Shown: positions 11,140 to 21,990, numbered from the stretch's first letter. The stretch is DNA of 64,000 nucleotides from Camellia lanceoleosa (GCA_025200525.1 CM045759.1:6262001-6326000); one strand, 5' to 3'. Notes: a model not told the origin generated them from the letters alone. Program-made: numbers and translations.

Positions 11140-13509
11140 TGTGATAACCCTACTCCGTATTATGCTAATTAATCTTAATTACGAATGTGATTATGTGTTT
11201 GATATGATTTTGAGTGTCATTTATATGAACATATGTGGTTTTGAATTTCTATATGTTCACCGTAGAAAAATTTGTTTGATTATGTGCTTTAGAATTTAAA
11301 TTGAAGGCCTTATCGGCCACAAAAACCGAAATTGACTACGCCATTGTGATTAGCGTAATTTTTAGAGCCTACGGTGATATTTAATTGAAAATTGATTCGG
11401 ATCAAATTAAATAGATTAAATTGATGGTGTAGTGCTCAATTATTTAATATTAATGAAATGTGTTTGAGAGAGAGCTTATATAAGGGGGCTCTATTACACT
11501 TTTATGCATTTGTTTGAGCTCAAAGCTGAAAAATCACTCTTGAGAAAGAGAGTGAGGGTCAGTTAGAGAGAGGGTGGAGGGAGTGAAGCCTTGATCTTGA
11601 AGCTTAGAAATCTTGAAGATTAACTCAAGAATTTGCTATGAATTGGAGGATTTGAGCCTCTAGGTGAGTAAATGGTTATGAAATCATAAGTTCGAATTTG
11701 TAATTTTATGAGTTCAAGGTTTGTTTGTGATCAAGAGCTTGAGTTGAATTAAATTTGTTGAATTGGGAGCTTGTATGAACATGCATGTGCATAATTGCTA
11801 TAATTTTGTATATTCAAGCATGAATCATGTCGAATCAAAAGAATTGGGTACAAATCTCACATGCATGCATGATTTTCATAAGTTCCATGATCATAAGCCT
11901 TATTTGTACCATTTGGAATAGAATTGGAAGTCAAAACTTACATGCATGCTTGATTAATGGGAATATGAAGTTTGAATGCATGGGCTTTGATCATAACAAA
12001 AGAAATGTTGACTAATTTGGGAATTTGATCTTGGTTTTACATGATTGATCTCGAATCCCCTATGCTCTCATGTTATGTGACCACTTCCCATGTTTTTGAT
12101 ACCTTAATTCGAGCTTTGGAACCTTTGAATGTTGAAATTGAGCCTCAAGAACAATTCTGAAAAACCCAAAATTTTGCATGTCCGCTTGAGCAGGGAAAGC
12201 GCCGCTTGAGCAAGAAATGTTAGCTCCCAGAACTTTTTGCAGACATGGATGTCCACTCGAACGGGGAGATTCACGCTCAAGCGAGGAACCATGTAGTGTG
12301 ACCCTTGGCTCGAGCGTCCAAATTCACGCTCAAGCGTAAAAATGAGGTAACCAGTACTTTTGCAGACCATGAGGGTCCGCTCGAGCGACGGAACCCACGC
12401 TTGAGCAGGGACCCCTGTTTCAGAAATTTTGTAAAAGTGTTATGTGTTTCATTTTCCGTTCTCTTTCACTTCTAAGTACTCTTAGGCATGCATTGAGCAT
12501 TATGAATGAATTAAAAGAATAAGAAAGAAGCCTAAGAGGGATGTATGAATGAAGAACGAACTGAATTGATTGTGACCCATATGTGTTATGTAATGTGTAG
12601 GGTCGAGCTCCAAGGTGAATCCACCAGCAAATCACTGTGAGTAATATCTTCATAAAGATATTTGAAGTATGTTATTTGTCCAATTGCTTACTTCTATATA
12701 AGTCTTATAAGTTAGTTACATTGAATTGGGGACAAATATTTGTTATGAATGGGCCAGAGGCCGTATGACACGAATGAATGGGCTAGAGGCCGTATGACAT
12801 GAATGAATGGGCCAAAGGCCGTTTGACACGAATGATTGGGCCAAAGGCCGTCGGACAGGAACGGTTGGGCCAAAGGCCGTCAGATATGAATGAATTGGGC
12901 CCAAGGCCGTTTGATGTGTTTGGAATTGCGGTCACTTGACCTATGTATATATGTATATATTAGATAGAAATATGAATTGGGCCCAAGGCCGTCTATTGTA
13001 TATTGTTCTACTGTATCTTCTTTATTCGATATGATTCACTGGGCTTTCGCTCACGCTCATTCATGTGAGCCAAGGGAGGTCCAAACCCAGCCTCAGTGAA
13101 GTTTGTGTGAAATAGTCAAGGTTTTGAAGAGTCAGCCCAAACGTCTCATGCACGAGACTTGTCTTCACCTCTTTTGCTCTCTTGATATGGTTTTGTTATA
13201 TTGGCGAAAACGTTGGATTACTTTTGTATATAAACTTTGGGTTTGAGTGACTTAGACTTGAATGATCCTGTGTATGTACAGAACTTTGTGTTATTATCCC
13301 TTTGATGTAAGTTATTAACATGTGTATACATATGAGTTGTTATGATGTGCCATGTAAGCACAGTTCTATGGACAAAAGTTCTAAATTTGCTTCTGTTTGG
13401 CCCCTTTACTCTGATGAGATATGTCTTGTTTGGTTTGAGGCCGTAGGTAATCCCTTGATTACTGGCCGGTTATGTCTTTAACCCATAGGGGCGGGTTCGG
13501 GTCATGACA
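11140..13509 (+). repeat. 3' LTR of the Tekay-like element
   Basis: Starts TGTGATAACCC and ends GGGTCATGACA, followed by the target duplication CCACT. It retains the 20-bp dyad interval (12309/12329) that the 5' copy has lost. Most of its CTCGAG sites are decayed to CTTGAG or CTCAAG, the products expected from deamination of methylated CpG. Confidence 0.93.
12185..12405. repeat. Decayed CTCGAG pairs in gypsy 3' LTR
   Basis: Four pairs start at 12185/12205, 12256/12276, 12309/12329 and 12380/12400; every pair is exactly 20 bp apart. Six of eight sites carry a C-to-T or G-to-A change at or beside the central CpG. The spacing is preserved although the motif sequence has decayed. Confidence 0.85.
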
Positions 13510-13514
13510 CCACT
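13510..13514. repeat. Target site duplication CCACT (right copy)
   Basis: Identical to 4053-4057; copia gag sequence resumes immediately after it. Confidence 0.93.
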
Positions 13515-14410
13515 TTTGTCACAACCCATTTGTTGAGACCCGAGGATGTCTTCTAATGATTTGGAACCTTTGTTCCATATGGCAATTGTGGCTCTAGCAA
13601 TTCGGAGTTCTTCATCTTTATGACAAACCATCTCTTCCAATGTAGCTTGTGACATCTCAAGACTTTCAAGCTTCTCTTCATATGCGGAATACACTTTCAG
13701 GAGTTCATTCCTTTCAGTTTCACAGGATAGAAGTTTCCCACATAGGTCTTTCCTGTCACTAGAGATCTTGATGACATTCTGCTTTGCTATTACAAGTTCT
13801 CCTTTTAGCTTGACATTCTCACTTTCACATGCTTTGAGCTTGAGAGTGAGTTTGTCATTGATCTTGGACAAATTCAGAGATTCGTCGTAAAGCTTTTCGT
13901 AAGCTTGTTGGAGATCATCACCATTAATCTCATCATTGTCTTCGGATGTTTTATCATCTTCTTTTTGCTTCTCATTCTCCTTGGCCTCATCTAGTCGAGC
14001 AACTAAGGGAGGAAAGGTGATTGCTGGTGGTGAAGATGAATCTCCTCTTTCATGGTATTGGCTCAGAATGTCCCATGCATCTTTAGCCTTTGTGCAGTGA
14101 GCAACCCATTGTTGTTCTTCATCAGAAATTGCTCCACGAATAGTAATTAGAACTCTCTGATTGCTCGGATTATCATTACTCTTGTCATTTGAAATAGGGT
14201 CTCTGAAATTAGGCTTCTTTTTCTTTAAATTTTTTTTGAATTGTTTAGTAAACATAGCCGTCGTCTCAGACTTTAAATCAAACTCAGTCTCAGGAGTTTT
14301 TGCAATCTCATGAGCACTAGTGAAAGCCACACTATCTTTTTGTTTTTTTCTTAGAAATCTGGTGGGCTTCATAAGTCTGCAAGTTTCCAACCAACTGATC
14401 AAGCTTGAGG
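13515..14410 (-). pseudogene. Copia gag, C-terminal half with coiled coil
   Basis: Open on the minus strand. It contains RGAISDEEQQWVAHCTKAKDAW in shortened form, an acidic KEDDKTSEDNDEINGDDL segment, and a long heptad-rich region (about 110 residues rich in L/K/E at regular spacing, from LQQAYEKLYDESLNL to LEEMVCHKDEEL) that should form a coiled coil. It ends SLEDILGSQQMGCDKSG, the first half of a copia gag motif that continues at 4057. A frame change lies near 14340. An extended gag coiled coil is a sirevirus trait. Confidence 0.8.
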
Positions 14411-14415
14411 GTATC
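14411..14415. repeat. Target site duplication GTATC (left copy)
   Basis: GTATC precedes TGTAGACACC; GTATC follows GTCTACA at 18383-18387. Confidence 0.92.
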
Positions 14416-14618
14416 TGTAGACACCCCATTTTTTACCGTCCTCAAGACTTGGACGTCACCATTTGAACACTCGGCGATTATCCATATTTGTGTTCGTCTC
14501 GAGTTCCCGAAGGTCTCGGCTGCGCGCCTTGCCTCAGGACCTCCTGACTCGACTGCTTCGTGTTCGGTTTTGGCACCAAACACCTGTGTTTTTGCCTTCA
14601 AGGGCAGGGAATGGCTTG

Positions 14619-14774
14619 TTGGCCATCCCCACACCCCACCGGCCCTCCCCTATCATCACCGGCTGCATATGTGTACCACCGGCCATGGTTTCTTAAAAAT
14701 AATGGCCGGTCGGCACTATGTTCAGCCGACCGGCACTTTATTGTGCCGATGACCTATTTGGGTGGCCGGCGTGC
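14619..14774. repeat. 20-bp phased CCGGC / GCCGACCGGC array I (solo LTR)
   Basis: Sites at 14619 (decayed, TTGGCC), 14639, 14659 and 14679 share ACCGGC and are 20 bp apart. After a phase slip, GCCGGTCGGC at 14705, its reverse complement GCCGACCGGC at 14725, GCCGAT at 14745 and GCCGGC at 14765 are again 20 bp apart. Spacer bases are not conserved. GCCGAC is the core of the plant DRE/CRT element bound by DREB/CBF factors. Confidence 0.75.
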
Positions 14775-15027
14775 ACCCTTTGCACCCCTGAGGCATGGTG
14801 CATGCCAGCTGTGCCAGCTGGAATGCACCCTCACTCATCCCCGTGCATGGGAGAGACCCTTTTGCACCTTTGAACCCCCAAACCTTCTAGAAGGTTGAAC
14901 CCTTTTGGCCAAGCTTCTTGGAGAAGCTTGGCCAGCTGTCTTAGCTTCTCCAAGAAGCCAAGACCCCTTTGCACCTCTTGACCCTTTCTCCTTTGCTTAG
15001 CCACTAAGCTTCTTGGCTTGTTTTTGC

Positions 15028-15036
15028 CTATATAAG
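15028..15036 (+). promoter_or_regulatory. TATA box of the solo LTR
   Basis: CTATATAAG at 15028-15036 is followed by CT-rich sequence and a TTTTTAGGC leader, about 610 bp from the LTR start. This supports plus orientation of the LTR and places array I upstream of the core promoter. Confidence 0.55.
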
Positions 15037-16950
15037 CATCATATCTCTCCCTTTGATAGAGGTTGGCCATTCTTGAACAAAAAACCAGAGCTTGTGTATC
15101 TATATATCTGCCATACATCTCCTCTCTCTAGATTTTCCCTCTCTCTCCTCTTGTGTGTGTGTTTTTAGGCCTAAAAGTGTAGTTTTACCTTACTTTAGCA
15201 CTCACACACACACTATCACACCTTAGCTCAAGATTGGGACACTTGGAGGGTTGTTTCTTGAGCATTTGGACTGATTTTGATCAATAGAGGGTGGCTGGAT
15301 CAACTGCTCTTCAAGGTTTCTTCAAGGGTGAGCACTTTACTTTAGATTCCCCATTTTTGCAACAGGTTTTTACCTATCTTGCTTGCTGATTTAGGCTTTG
15401 TGTTTAACATGAAAAAGTCTTATATTTTTATTCTTAAGAACTTTCATTAAGGGTGTTTTGTGGTTGGGGGTCGAAATCTCCCTCTTAGGCCTTGTTTGGC
15501 CTCTTTTGGTCCCTTTTCCTTAAGTCTTGCTTATGTTGTTGTGTTGATCTTCTCACCACTGAAATCCAGTGGATTTTCAGTGGTGATGAAGGTGGTTTGA
15601 AGCCTTGTATAGGGGAGAGACACCCCTCTCCCCTTTGTCTCTCTTTTGTCTTTGTTTTTGGCTCATAAGGGAGCATGCATACATGGTTTGTTTTGGCTTC
15701 ATTTCAGAGCTTATTTGGGGTTCATATGATGTGTTATATCTCTGTTTTTGGTTGGATTTGTAGCCCTTAGCATGCATCTTATACTTGCTTTGAAATGCTC
15801 TACTTTGCCTAGAAATGTGCCATGTGTTTAGCCTTGTATATCCTCATGTTTTAGCTTGGCTTATTGAAGCTTTTGGTCATGATTTGTCATGCTTTAGGTC
15901 TATTAGTCACTGATTTTGCCATGTTTGGCATGCTTGGTATGGTTGCTTTGCATTTTGGCTTGTAAGCCTTGGTTGTGTAGATCACTAGCATGCTTAACTT
16001 AGCTTCTTCTCATGATTTGGCATCATTGTAGGCTATATTTCAGTCCCTAATCCATACTTACATGCTTGCATTGGTCATCACTTTCATGCCTTGGAAGGTT
16101 GGTCTTTTGTGCTTTGAAATGGACATTGTGCATGCTTGCATATTTAAGGCATTTGGGCTGCCATATTAGGGGCTTTAGGGGTTGTTTTACATGCTAAACA
16201 CCTGTTTTTGGTTGCTAGGTTCATGCCATAGGTGGTCTTGCTAATGGTAGTGATGTACCCTCTTTTGTGCCTTAGCCTTAGGCCCATTAATTTGTATGCT
16301 TGTTGAACATTTTGTCCATGGTCTTAGGCATTTTTGGCCACTGTTTTGGGGTGGATTGAGGTCTGCCCCTTTATGGTTTAAGCCCACTTTTGCATGTTTG
16401 TCTCATGTTCTTTGCATACTTGCTTCATTAAGTGTGGTAGCATGATAGTTCCATTACATGATTTGTCCTTGTTTGCATTGCATTTGCATCTCGTATGCTC
16501 TAGCATTTTGTATACGTAACATGATGTTGCATAGCATTTGGCATGCCTTGCATTTTAGTATCATGTTGCATTGTTAAGCCATGTTTGCATAACATGCATT
16601 GCATTACTTGGTTTGGGGTGTCAAACCAAGTGTGAGAGATGAGAGGTGTTTGTACTTTGAGTGACAAAACACGTCTCAATTCTCATGTCACTAAGGCCCT
16701 TGACTTGGACATGATAGGATCTTGGTCTTCATTTGTGTGTTGCATGCATCTTTACATTGAATTGCAATCTTGGTCCCTTAGGCCATCATGCATCAAAATG
16801 CATAATTGGTGGCCCAAGGACCAAGGGCCATGCTTCCTTGAGTCCCATACATGATAGGGGGCATGGCCATGCTTACATGTGCCCAAAATTCCATACCATA
16901 CACTGTTTGTTCTTGTTACTGTCAAAAACCAGATTCTGTAGGAATTGTTT

Positions 16951-17061
16951 GCCGACCGGCAGTACAGAGTGCCGACCGGCAATGTATTGGTGGTCGACAA
17001 CCTCACAAGCAGCCGACAGATATTTTACATGGCCGGTGGCCATTTCATCCAGCCGATGGTG
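16951..17061. repeat. 20-bp phased GCCGACCGGC array II (solo LTR)
   Basis: GCCGACCGGC occurs at 16951 and 16971. A GTCGAC palindrome is centred 20 bp later (16993-16998), followed by GCCGAC at 17012, GCCGGT at 17032 and GCCGAT at 17052. Six related sites in about 110 bp hold a 20-bp phase with one single-base slip, and spacer bases are unrelated. Confidence 0.75.
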
Positions 17062-18382
17062 TGAAACAGCATGCATATAAGGTATCCTGGGACTTTGGCA
17101 GTCTTTGGAGAGGCAGGACAGTGAAAACAGAGGCGGCAGTGGTATGGTACGGGCTTTCCGGGCAAGACGGATCGAGCATGCATCATTCGCGCATCCTGAG
17201 ACAGGGCTGAGGCCCCCTTCTTTTTACATTTAATTTAATTTGATAATTAGAATCTTTGTAATAATTTACTCTGTATTTGGACTGTACTATTTGGGACTGT
17301 ATATTCTTTTAGACCCTCCGTGTGAGGGCACATTTGTAATAAGTGTGGGTGTGTGTGTGTACATGTCTTCCAACCCCCACTTCTTTCTCCCTTTTATTTA
17401 CCTGCTTACGATGGTAGATTAGGGCATATTTAAATTAGCATACCTTATGCAATGCATGCGTGCATCCATGCATTTGTTTACATGCACCGGGCTCGGTACA
17501 TCACGCTAACTGCATTGTACTTCAATTCCAAATCGAATACGTGTTATTTGCAGCATTCCACATGCCATGTGTAGGATGGTCGAGCCTATTCTAGTTGCAT
17601 CTTGCATGTGTTGCATTAGCCACTTAACATGAACTAGGATCATACATATGATTACTAACTAGTTTTTGTTTTGGCTTGGAGTACTAGGTTAGCTTCTATG
17701 CTTTAGCATATCGCATGCGTGTGAATGTTGTCATAACAACATGATTACCATGAGGCTAGCTGCTTATGTGATATAACTGCTTGATTGCCTGTGGGTGAAG
17801 GTTGGATTGTTTGAGTTGGAAAAACTCGTTGAAATCCATGTTTTAGCCTACTTGCGAGTAACAAATTCCCAAGCATTTTCAAAACAAACGGATATGCAAT
17901 GCTTGTTTCCAAATTAGGCGATCTAGTCTATACTTGTTTGCTGTGCGCATAACATAGTAATTCTAGGCTAATAACCGGAATAAGAACATGTAATGTTTTT
18001 AAAATCGGATATCACGGTTAGTAGAGGCCGGTCTTGAATGGCGAAAGGGGTGCTCATAAGTGACCTTCCCGATCGTACCCAAGCTCTGAGCCAAGACAAC
18101 TTTGGTAATAGCAGACCGTGGCCTTTGGCACCAGTCGAGGTTCCCTAAATTCCCCCATAAAAAATATTTAGATGGCGACTCTATATCTGGCAAAGCAGTC
18201 CATGTTTGGCACTTCTTTTCTAAAAATCTGTTTTTCTCAAAACGATTTGCCAGATTTGGACTCTTTGGTTCAAGATTAAGAACCGTGACATTTGAGTCCT
18301 TTGAACTGTAGTAGGCCCGCAAAGCGAACCGGAACGGGGGGGACTCGCACTCCTCCCCGGGATGCGTTCGGGGACGTCTACA

Positions 18383-18387
18383 GTATC
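18383..18387. repeat. Target site duplication GTATC (right copy)
   Basis: Identical to 14411-14415; copia gag sequence resumes after it on the minus strand. Confidence 0.92.
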
Positions 18388-18978
18388 AACATCCTAAGCC
18401 TCCTCAATGGCTGTCACTTTTGATTGTAACCTCTCCGGTAATGACCTCAAAATTTTTCCAACAATTTTAGTTTCAGGGATTTTTTCACTGAGTGTGAAAT
18501 AGGAATTCACGATGTCACTAAGTTTAGCATAGAAATCATCAAACGCCTCATCATCACACATAAAAAGAGTTTCAAAGGCAGAGATGAGACGTTGAAGTTT
18601 TGACCTTTTAACAGAAGTAGTACCCTTGTGAATCGTTTCAAGAATGTCTCAAGCCTCTTTTGCTACCTCCTGCGTGCGAATCTGACGAAACTCTTTAGAT
18701 GTGATGAAGCAAAAAAGGGAATTGAGAGCCTTACTGTTCCAACTTGAGTTTTGATAATCGGTTGTGTCCCATTTATCAAGGGGTTTGGGAATATCAATAC
18801 CATCAATGGTGACAATAGGTTCACTCCACCCATAGATCACGCAGTGCCAAACTTTCTCATCGATGGATTTTAAAAACGCTCTCATACGAGCTTTCCAATA
18901 AGAATAGTTTGTACCATCAAGTAATGGAGGTCTATGGGTCGAGTTACCTTCACGAATTGAATCCATATCACCAATCAC
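18388..18978 (-). pseudogene. Copia gag, N-terminal half
   Basis: On the minus strand an ATG at 18978 (or the in-frame ATG at 18966) opens a gag N-terminus with RPPLLDGTNYSYWKARMRAF, the usual copia gag start motif. It continues through LDKWDTTDYQNSSWNSKALN and, after one frame interruption near 18650, through the UBN2-type segment ISAFETLFMCDDEAFDDFY and VGKILRSLPERL. It ends at the GTATC duplication. The start lies about 45 nt downstream of the primer site, which supports it. Confidence 0.82.
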
Positions 18979-19023
18979 ACAAAATCACACTCCTATAGTT
19001 TTGATAAAAACAAAGAGTGACCT

Positions 19024-19035
19024 CCTCTGATACCA
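19024..19035 (-). other. Copia primer binding site, initiator Met tRNA
   Basis: The minus strand reads TGGTATCAGAGG two bases after the LTR end, matching the initiator Met tRNA site in 11 of 12 bases. Confidence 0.85.
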
Positions 19036-19197
19036 ATTGAAAATCCTAAGTGATTCGTGATTAGATCAAGTTTTAAATATTCCAACTCCCAATCATTCAA
19101 AACACACGATCTAAATCATCAAGCACTTACGAAAGTGATCTAGATTGTTGTTTTGGAAAAACAATAAGTCGACACAAATGATTTTTACGTGGAAAAA

Positions 19198-19224
19198 TCA
19201 CAATTGAAGCACCTTCAATTGTGA
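19198..19224. repeat. Perfect 12-bp hairpin in copia LTR
   Basis: TCACAATTGAAG, a three-base loop CAC, then CTTCAATTGTGA. It lies in the transcribed part of the LTR, near the polyadenylation/U5 side, and would fold in the genomic RNA. Confidence 0.8.
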
Positions 19225-19674
19225 TCAAAAAATCACGGGCGAAACGCCACTAATCAATCCACTACTAAAGAAAGAAAGATTACAAAGATAACAAACAAAT
19301 TACCAAATGCATCCAATATGTCTTCAAACCTTCTGTAAATCTTTCACCAAGCCCTCGTCTCGGAATTGATTAACATGAAGTTGAATCCACAACTTCACTT
19401 GTCGAATCAACGATTACGCATAGTATCAAACTCCATTGAAACTCCACGTTTGAATCTTCGGAATCCACCGAAGAAGAATACTCTTGAATATAACCAATCA
19501 ACCTCCTTGATATATGCTTATCAATATATGAGTTTAACACTCACTCAAATCATCAAGGAAAACTCACAAAAACTCAAAAAAAAAACCTTAGAAAACCTTA
19601 AAGTAGATCTCAAAACGTAATCCTAGTTTTGGACTAAAACAAGTACTTATAGGAATCTGGGACACCGAAGCTCG

Positions 19675-19810
19675 CTCGAGCAAGGAACTTATCTCACGTG
19701 ATTTCCATAAGTGGCTTCACTCGAGCCACGCTACCTGCACTCGAGCGTACATTGATCCTTCTCAGGTTTTTCTGAGCCAGCCTTCGCCGGCGAGGACCCC
19801 TTCGCTCGAG
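19675..19810. repeat. Palindrome pairs with 20-bp spacing (copia LTR)
   Basis: CTCGAG at 19720 and 19740 are 20 bp apart. CTCGAG at 19675 has a partner palindrome TCACGTGA centred exactly 20 bp later (19694-19701). CTCGAG at 19805 is preceded by the shortened palindrome TCGCCGGCGA centred 19 bp earlier (19784-19793). The cluster ends about 25 bp upstream of the TATA-like box on the minus strand. Confidence 0.75.
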
Positions 19811-19898
19811 CGAGCAACACAAAACAGAAAAGAAACTTACAACTTAATAACTCAATTTTGTTCATGGGATTGACAAGACTAAGGGACCTAACACTTTT

Positions 19899-20753
19899 AT
19901 TTTGAATTTTTTGATTTTCATATTTTTTGTCTTTAACACTTTTTTTATTAACCCTTTTATTTTTTTTCTTTTTTTAGATTCACTTAATTTAACACTTTTT
20001 TATATTTTAAGTTTACTTTTAGATTTAGATTCTCTTAATCTAAATACACTTAAAAAATAATTTGTTGTGCATTCTTTTTGAAAAAAAAATATTAATATTA
20101 AATAATAATAACAAAAAAATATATAATAATAAAAAAAATAGTACATGCTTGAATTTATAAAAAAAAATTACCAATATTTTACTTTTTAATTCTATTTAGA
20201 TTATTAGATATTAGATTTTTATGTAAAAGTATAATTTAAATATAAACTATGCAGAACTTTCAGTATCTTTAATCACCAAAACTATGAAAATATAAAAAAT
20301 TGAAAAACATATTTAAAAAATATAACCAACAAAAGTGGTTCTTATTTAGAATTTTGACATCATACATTGGTTATTAAAATACCATGTAAAATATTGCAAT
20401 TTATAAAATATAATTTAAACAAAAAGAAAGTATATGAAGATAACCTGCGAATTTTTGAGATGCAGTACAAATCTCTATTTTAAAAATCATGTGCTTTCCT
20501 CTGTTTAGATTCGAACGAATGAATACAATTTTAAGATTCAACTAAAATTATTTACAGTGATTTGATCTATGATGAACAATTTTAAATATTATGTATATTA
20601 GTATAAAGTAGACATAGGAAATAAAAAAGAGTAATTATTTTTTCTTCTTTAATCATCATTAATGTAAAATATAGGAAGACGACTTCTTTTTTTTTTTTTT
20701 TTGATAAAAAGAGAGACGGTTTATTTATATTTATATAGGACTCTTGGAATTAA

Positions 20754-20805
<52 letters not shown>

Positions 20806-21480
20806 GTAGAAAATCAATGTCAAATCTTCTTTTTATAAGGCTTAAAATTTTCAAAAATAAAGAGATAGTTAGTTTATATAAGACTCTTCATGATTTTTAG
20901 AAAATATAATCAATTTGAGAAGATAAAATTGAGATTTAAAAAAAATAGAAAACATAATAGACTCTTCACACTTTTATAACAATAATAGATAGATGCACAT
21001 ACTTATCACTTTTTAGAAAAATAAAATCTTAACTCCTTTTAGTTATAGGATTTGTTTAGTAAAATATTTAAATTTGTTCAACCTACCAACTCGATCCATA
21101 TTTACTTGCCAATTTATCTAACCCATTCGGTCAATTTTGAAACTAAAGTTGATTGGATATGTATGAGATTTTCGTAACTCGAACCCATTCGGTCAAGCAG
21201 TGGATGACATGCAATCGGTCCAAACTTCACCTTGGAGCACCCCTACTCTTTACTCATCCTTTGCATCTTTCATTTTTTCTCCATCCCGCAATTTTTTGGA
21301 GTCTAAACTTTTTAATTCTATGTTTGGATGTAGGATTTGTTAAAAAAATAATAATAATAAATAAAGAGAATTTAATATATATATATATATATATAAAATA
21401 CATTCAATTATATAGGTAACCAAACAATTTTTTTTTTTTTAAATATCTATTCATTTTCTTCTCACTTCCATAACCTAAGC

Positions 21481-21511
<31 letters not shown>

Positions 21512-21990
21512 ACAAACAAACAAACAAATAAATTTAGCATATTTCACTTCTTTTCTTTCTTTTCTTTTTCATCCATTCTATAAATTCAAAATTCCAATAT
21601 AATGTAAAGAAATATTTAATTAATGTATTCAAATTCAACTCACAATTACTTTTATTCCAATTTTTAAATATATAGCTATTTACGAGGGGTAATTTTGATA
21701 TTTTCTTATTTTTTATTTTTATTTTTTTTTAATTTTTTTGATTTGGATTTGTGAAGAGCTTATGGTGTTTAGAGTTTGCTTGGTAGCTTTTTTGTTGACT
21801 TATTTTCATTTGTAGTGAATTTCTTTTAAATTTTTTCAAAAAACTTTTGGCTTCTAGAGATGAATTGAAAATTTTAAAAAATTCTCAAAAAAGTTCAGAA
21901 ATAACAAAATAAGAGACTTTATTTAGGCAAAAAGCAAAAGACATTACAGACCATCGAATAAACCAACAATAATCAAATGGCTAAGATCAA
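19899..21990. other. AT-rich spacer with microsatellites
   Basis: No coding potential seen. It holds a (TC)n run at about 20757-20787 leading into (TA)n at 20788-20805, another (TA)n at about 21378-21394, a poly-A run at 21480-21505 and an (AAAC)n run just after it. Short frames here are random. Confidence 0.7.

Larger units (their letters stand above)
4058..13509 (+). mobile_element. Complete Ty3/gypsy element with chromodomain-like tail (Tekay/Del-like)
   Basis: This 9.45-kb plus-strand element has two LTRs (2335 and 2370 bp) beginning TGTGATAACC and ending GTCATGACA, an initiator-Met tRNA primer site, gag, protease, RT, RNase H, integrase, a C-terminal chromodomain-like segment, a purine tract and a 5-bp target duplication. 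The order PR-RT-RH-IN defines Ty3/gypsy. Long LTRs and the integrase tail suggest the Tekay/Del chromovirus lineage (inference). All structural parts are present, but gag and pol carry several stops and at least two frameshifts, so it is structurally complete and coding-dead. Confidence 0.92.
14416..18382 (+). repeat. Solo LTR, 3967 bp, of a long-LTR retrotransposon
   Basis: Begins TGTAGACACCCC and ends GACGTCTACA, so the termini form an inverted repeat TGTAGAC/GTCTACA. It is flanked by a perfect 5-bp duplication GTATC. There is no internal region, coding domain, primer site or second LTR copy, so it is best read as a solo LTR left by recombination between two LTRs. Long LTRs of this kind suggest a Tat/Ogre-type gypsy parent (weak inference). 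The middle is rich in ATGCATGC-like and TTGCAT words. Overlapping open frames at 14405-14898 on both strands follow GC-rich sequence and have no recognisable domain. Orientation is taken from the TATA box. Confidence 0.85.
1..19893 (-). mobile_element. Ty1/copia element (sirevirus-like), split by two nested insertions
   Basis: A minus-strand copia retrotransposon can be followed in three blocks: 19893-18383 (5' LTR, primer site, gag start), 14415-13510 (gag C-terminal half) and 4057-1 (zinc knuckle, protease, integrase, reverse transcriptase, RNase H, 3' noncoding). The domain order PR-IN-RT-RH is the copia order. The gag reading resumes across both insertions once one 5-bp duplication is removed, which proves nesting rather than adjacency. 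A long gag with a coiled-coil stretch, a YVDDIMFGST-type RT motif and a long 3' region fit the sirevirus lineage; that lineage call is an inference. The 3' LTR is not in the window. Stops and frameshifts are frequent, so the element is dead. Confidence 0.85.
19038..19893 (-). repeat. Copia 5' LTR
   Basis: On the minus strand it begins TGTTAGGTCCC and ends GGATTTTCA, length 856 bp. It holds a CTATAAGTA TATA-like box at about 19644-19652 (minus), with the paired palindromes at 19675-19810 immediately upstream, and a perfect hairpin at 19198-19224. The bases 19894-19898 (CTTTT) should be the right target duplication; the partner lies outside the window. Confidence 0.82.

Noticed and set aside
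14405..14898. Several overlapping open frames on both strands at the start of the solo LTR.
   Set aside because: They are short, mutually overlapping, follow local GC richness and contain no domain; the minus-strand one merges into the copia gag across the insertion border.
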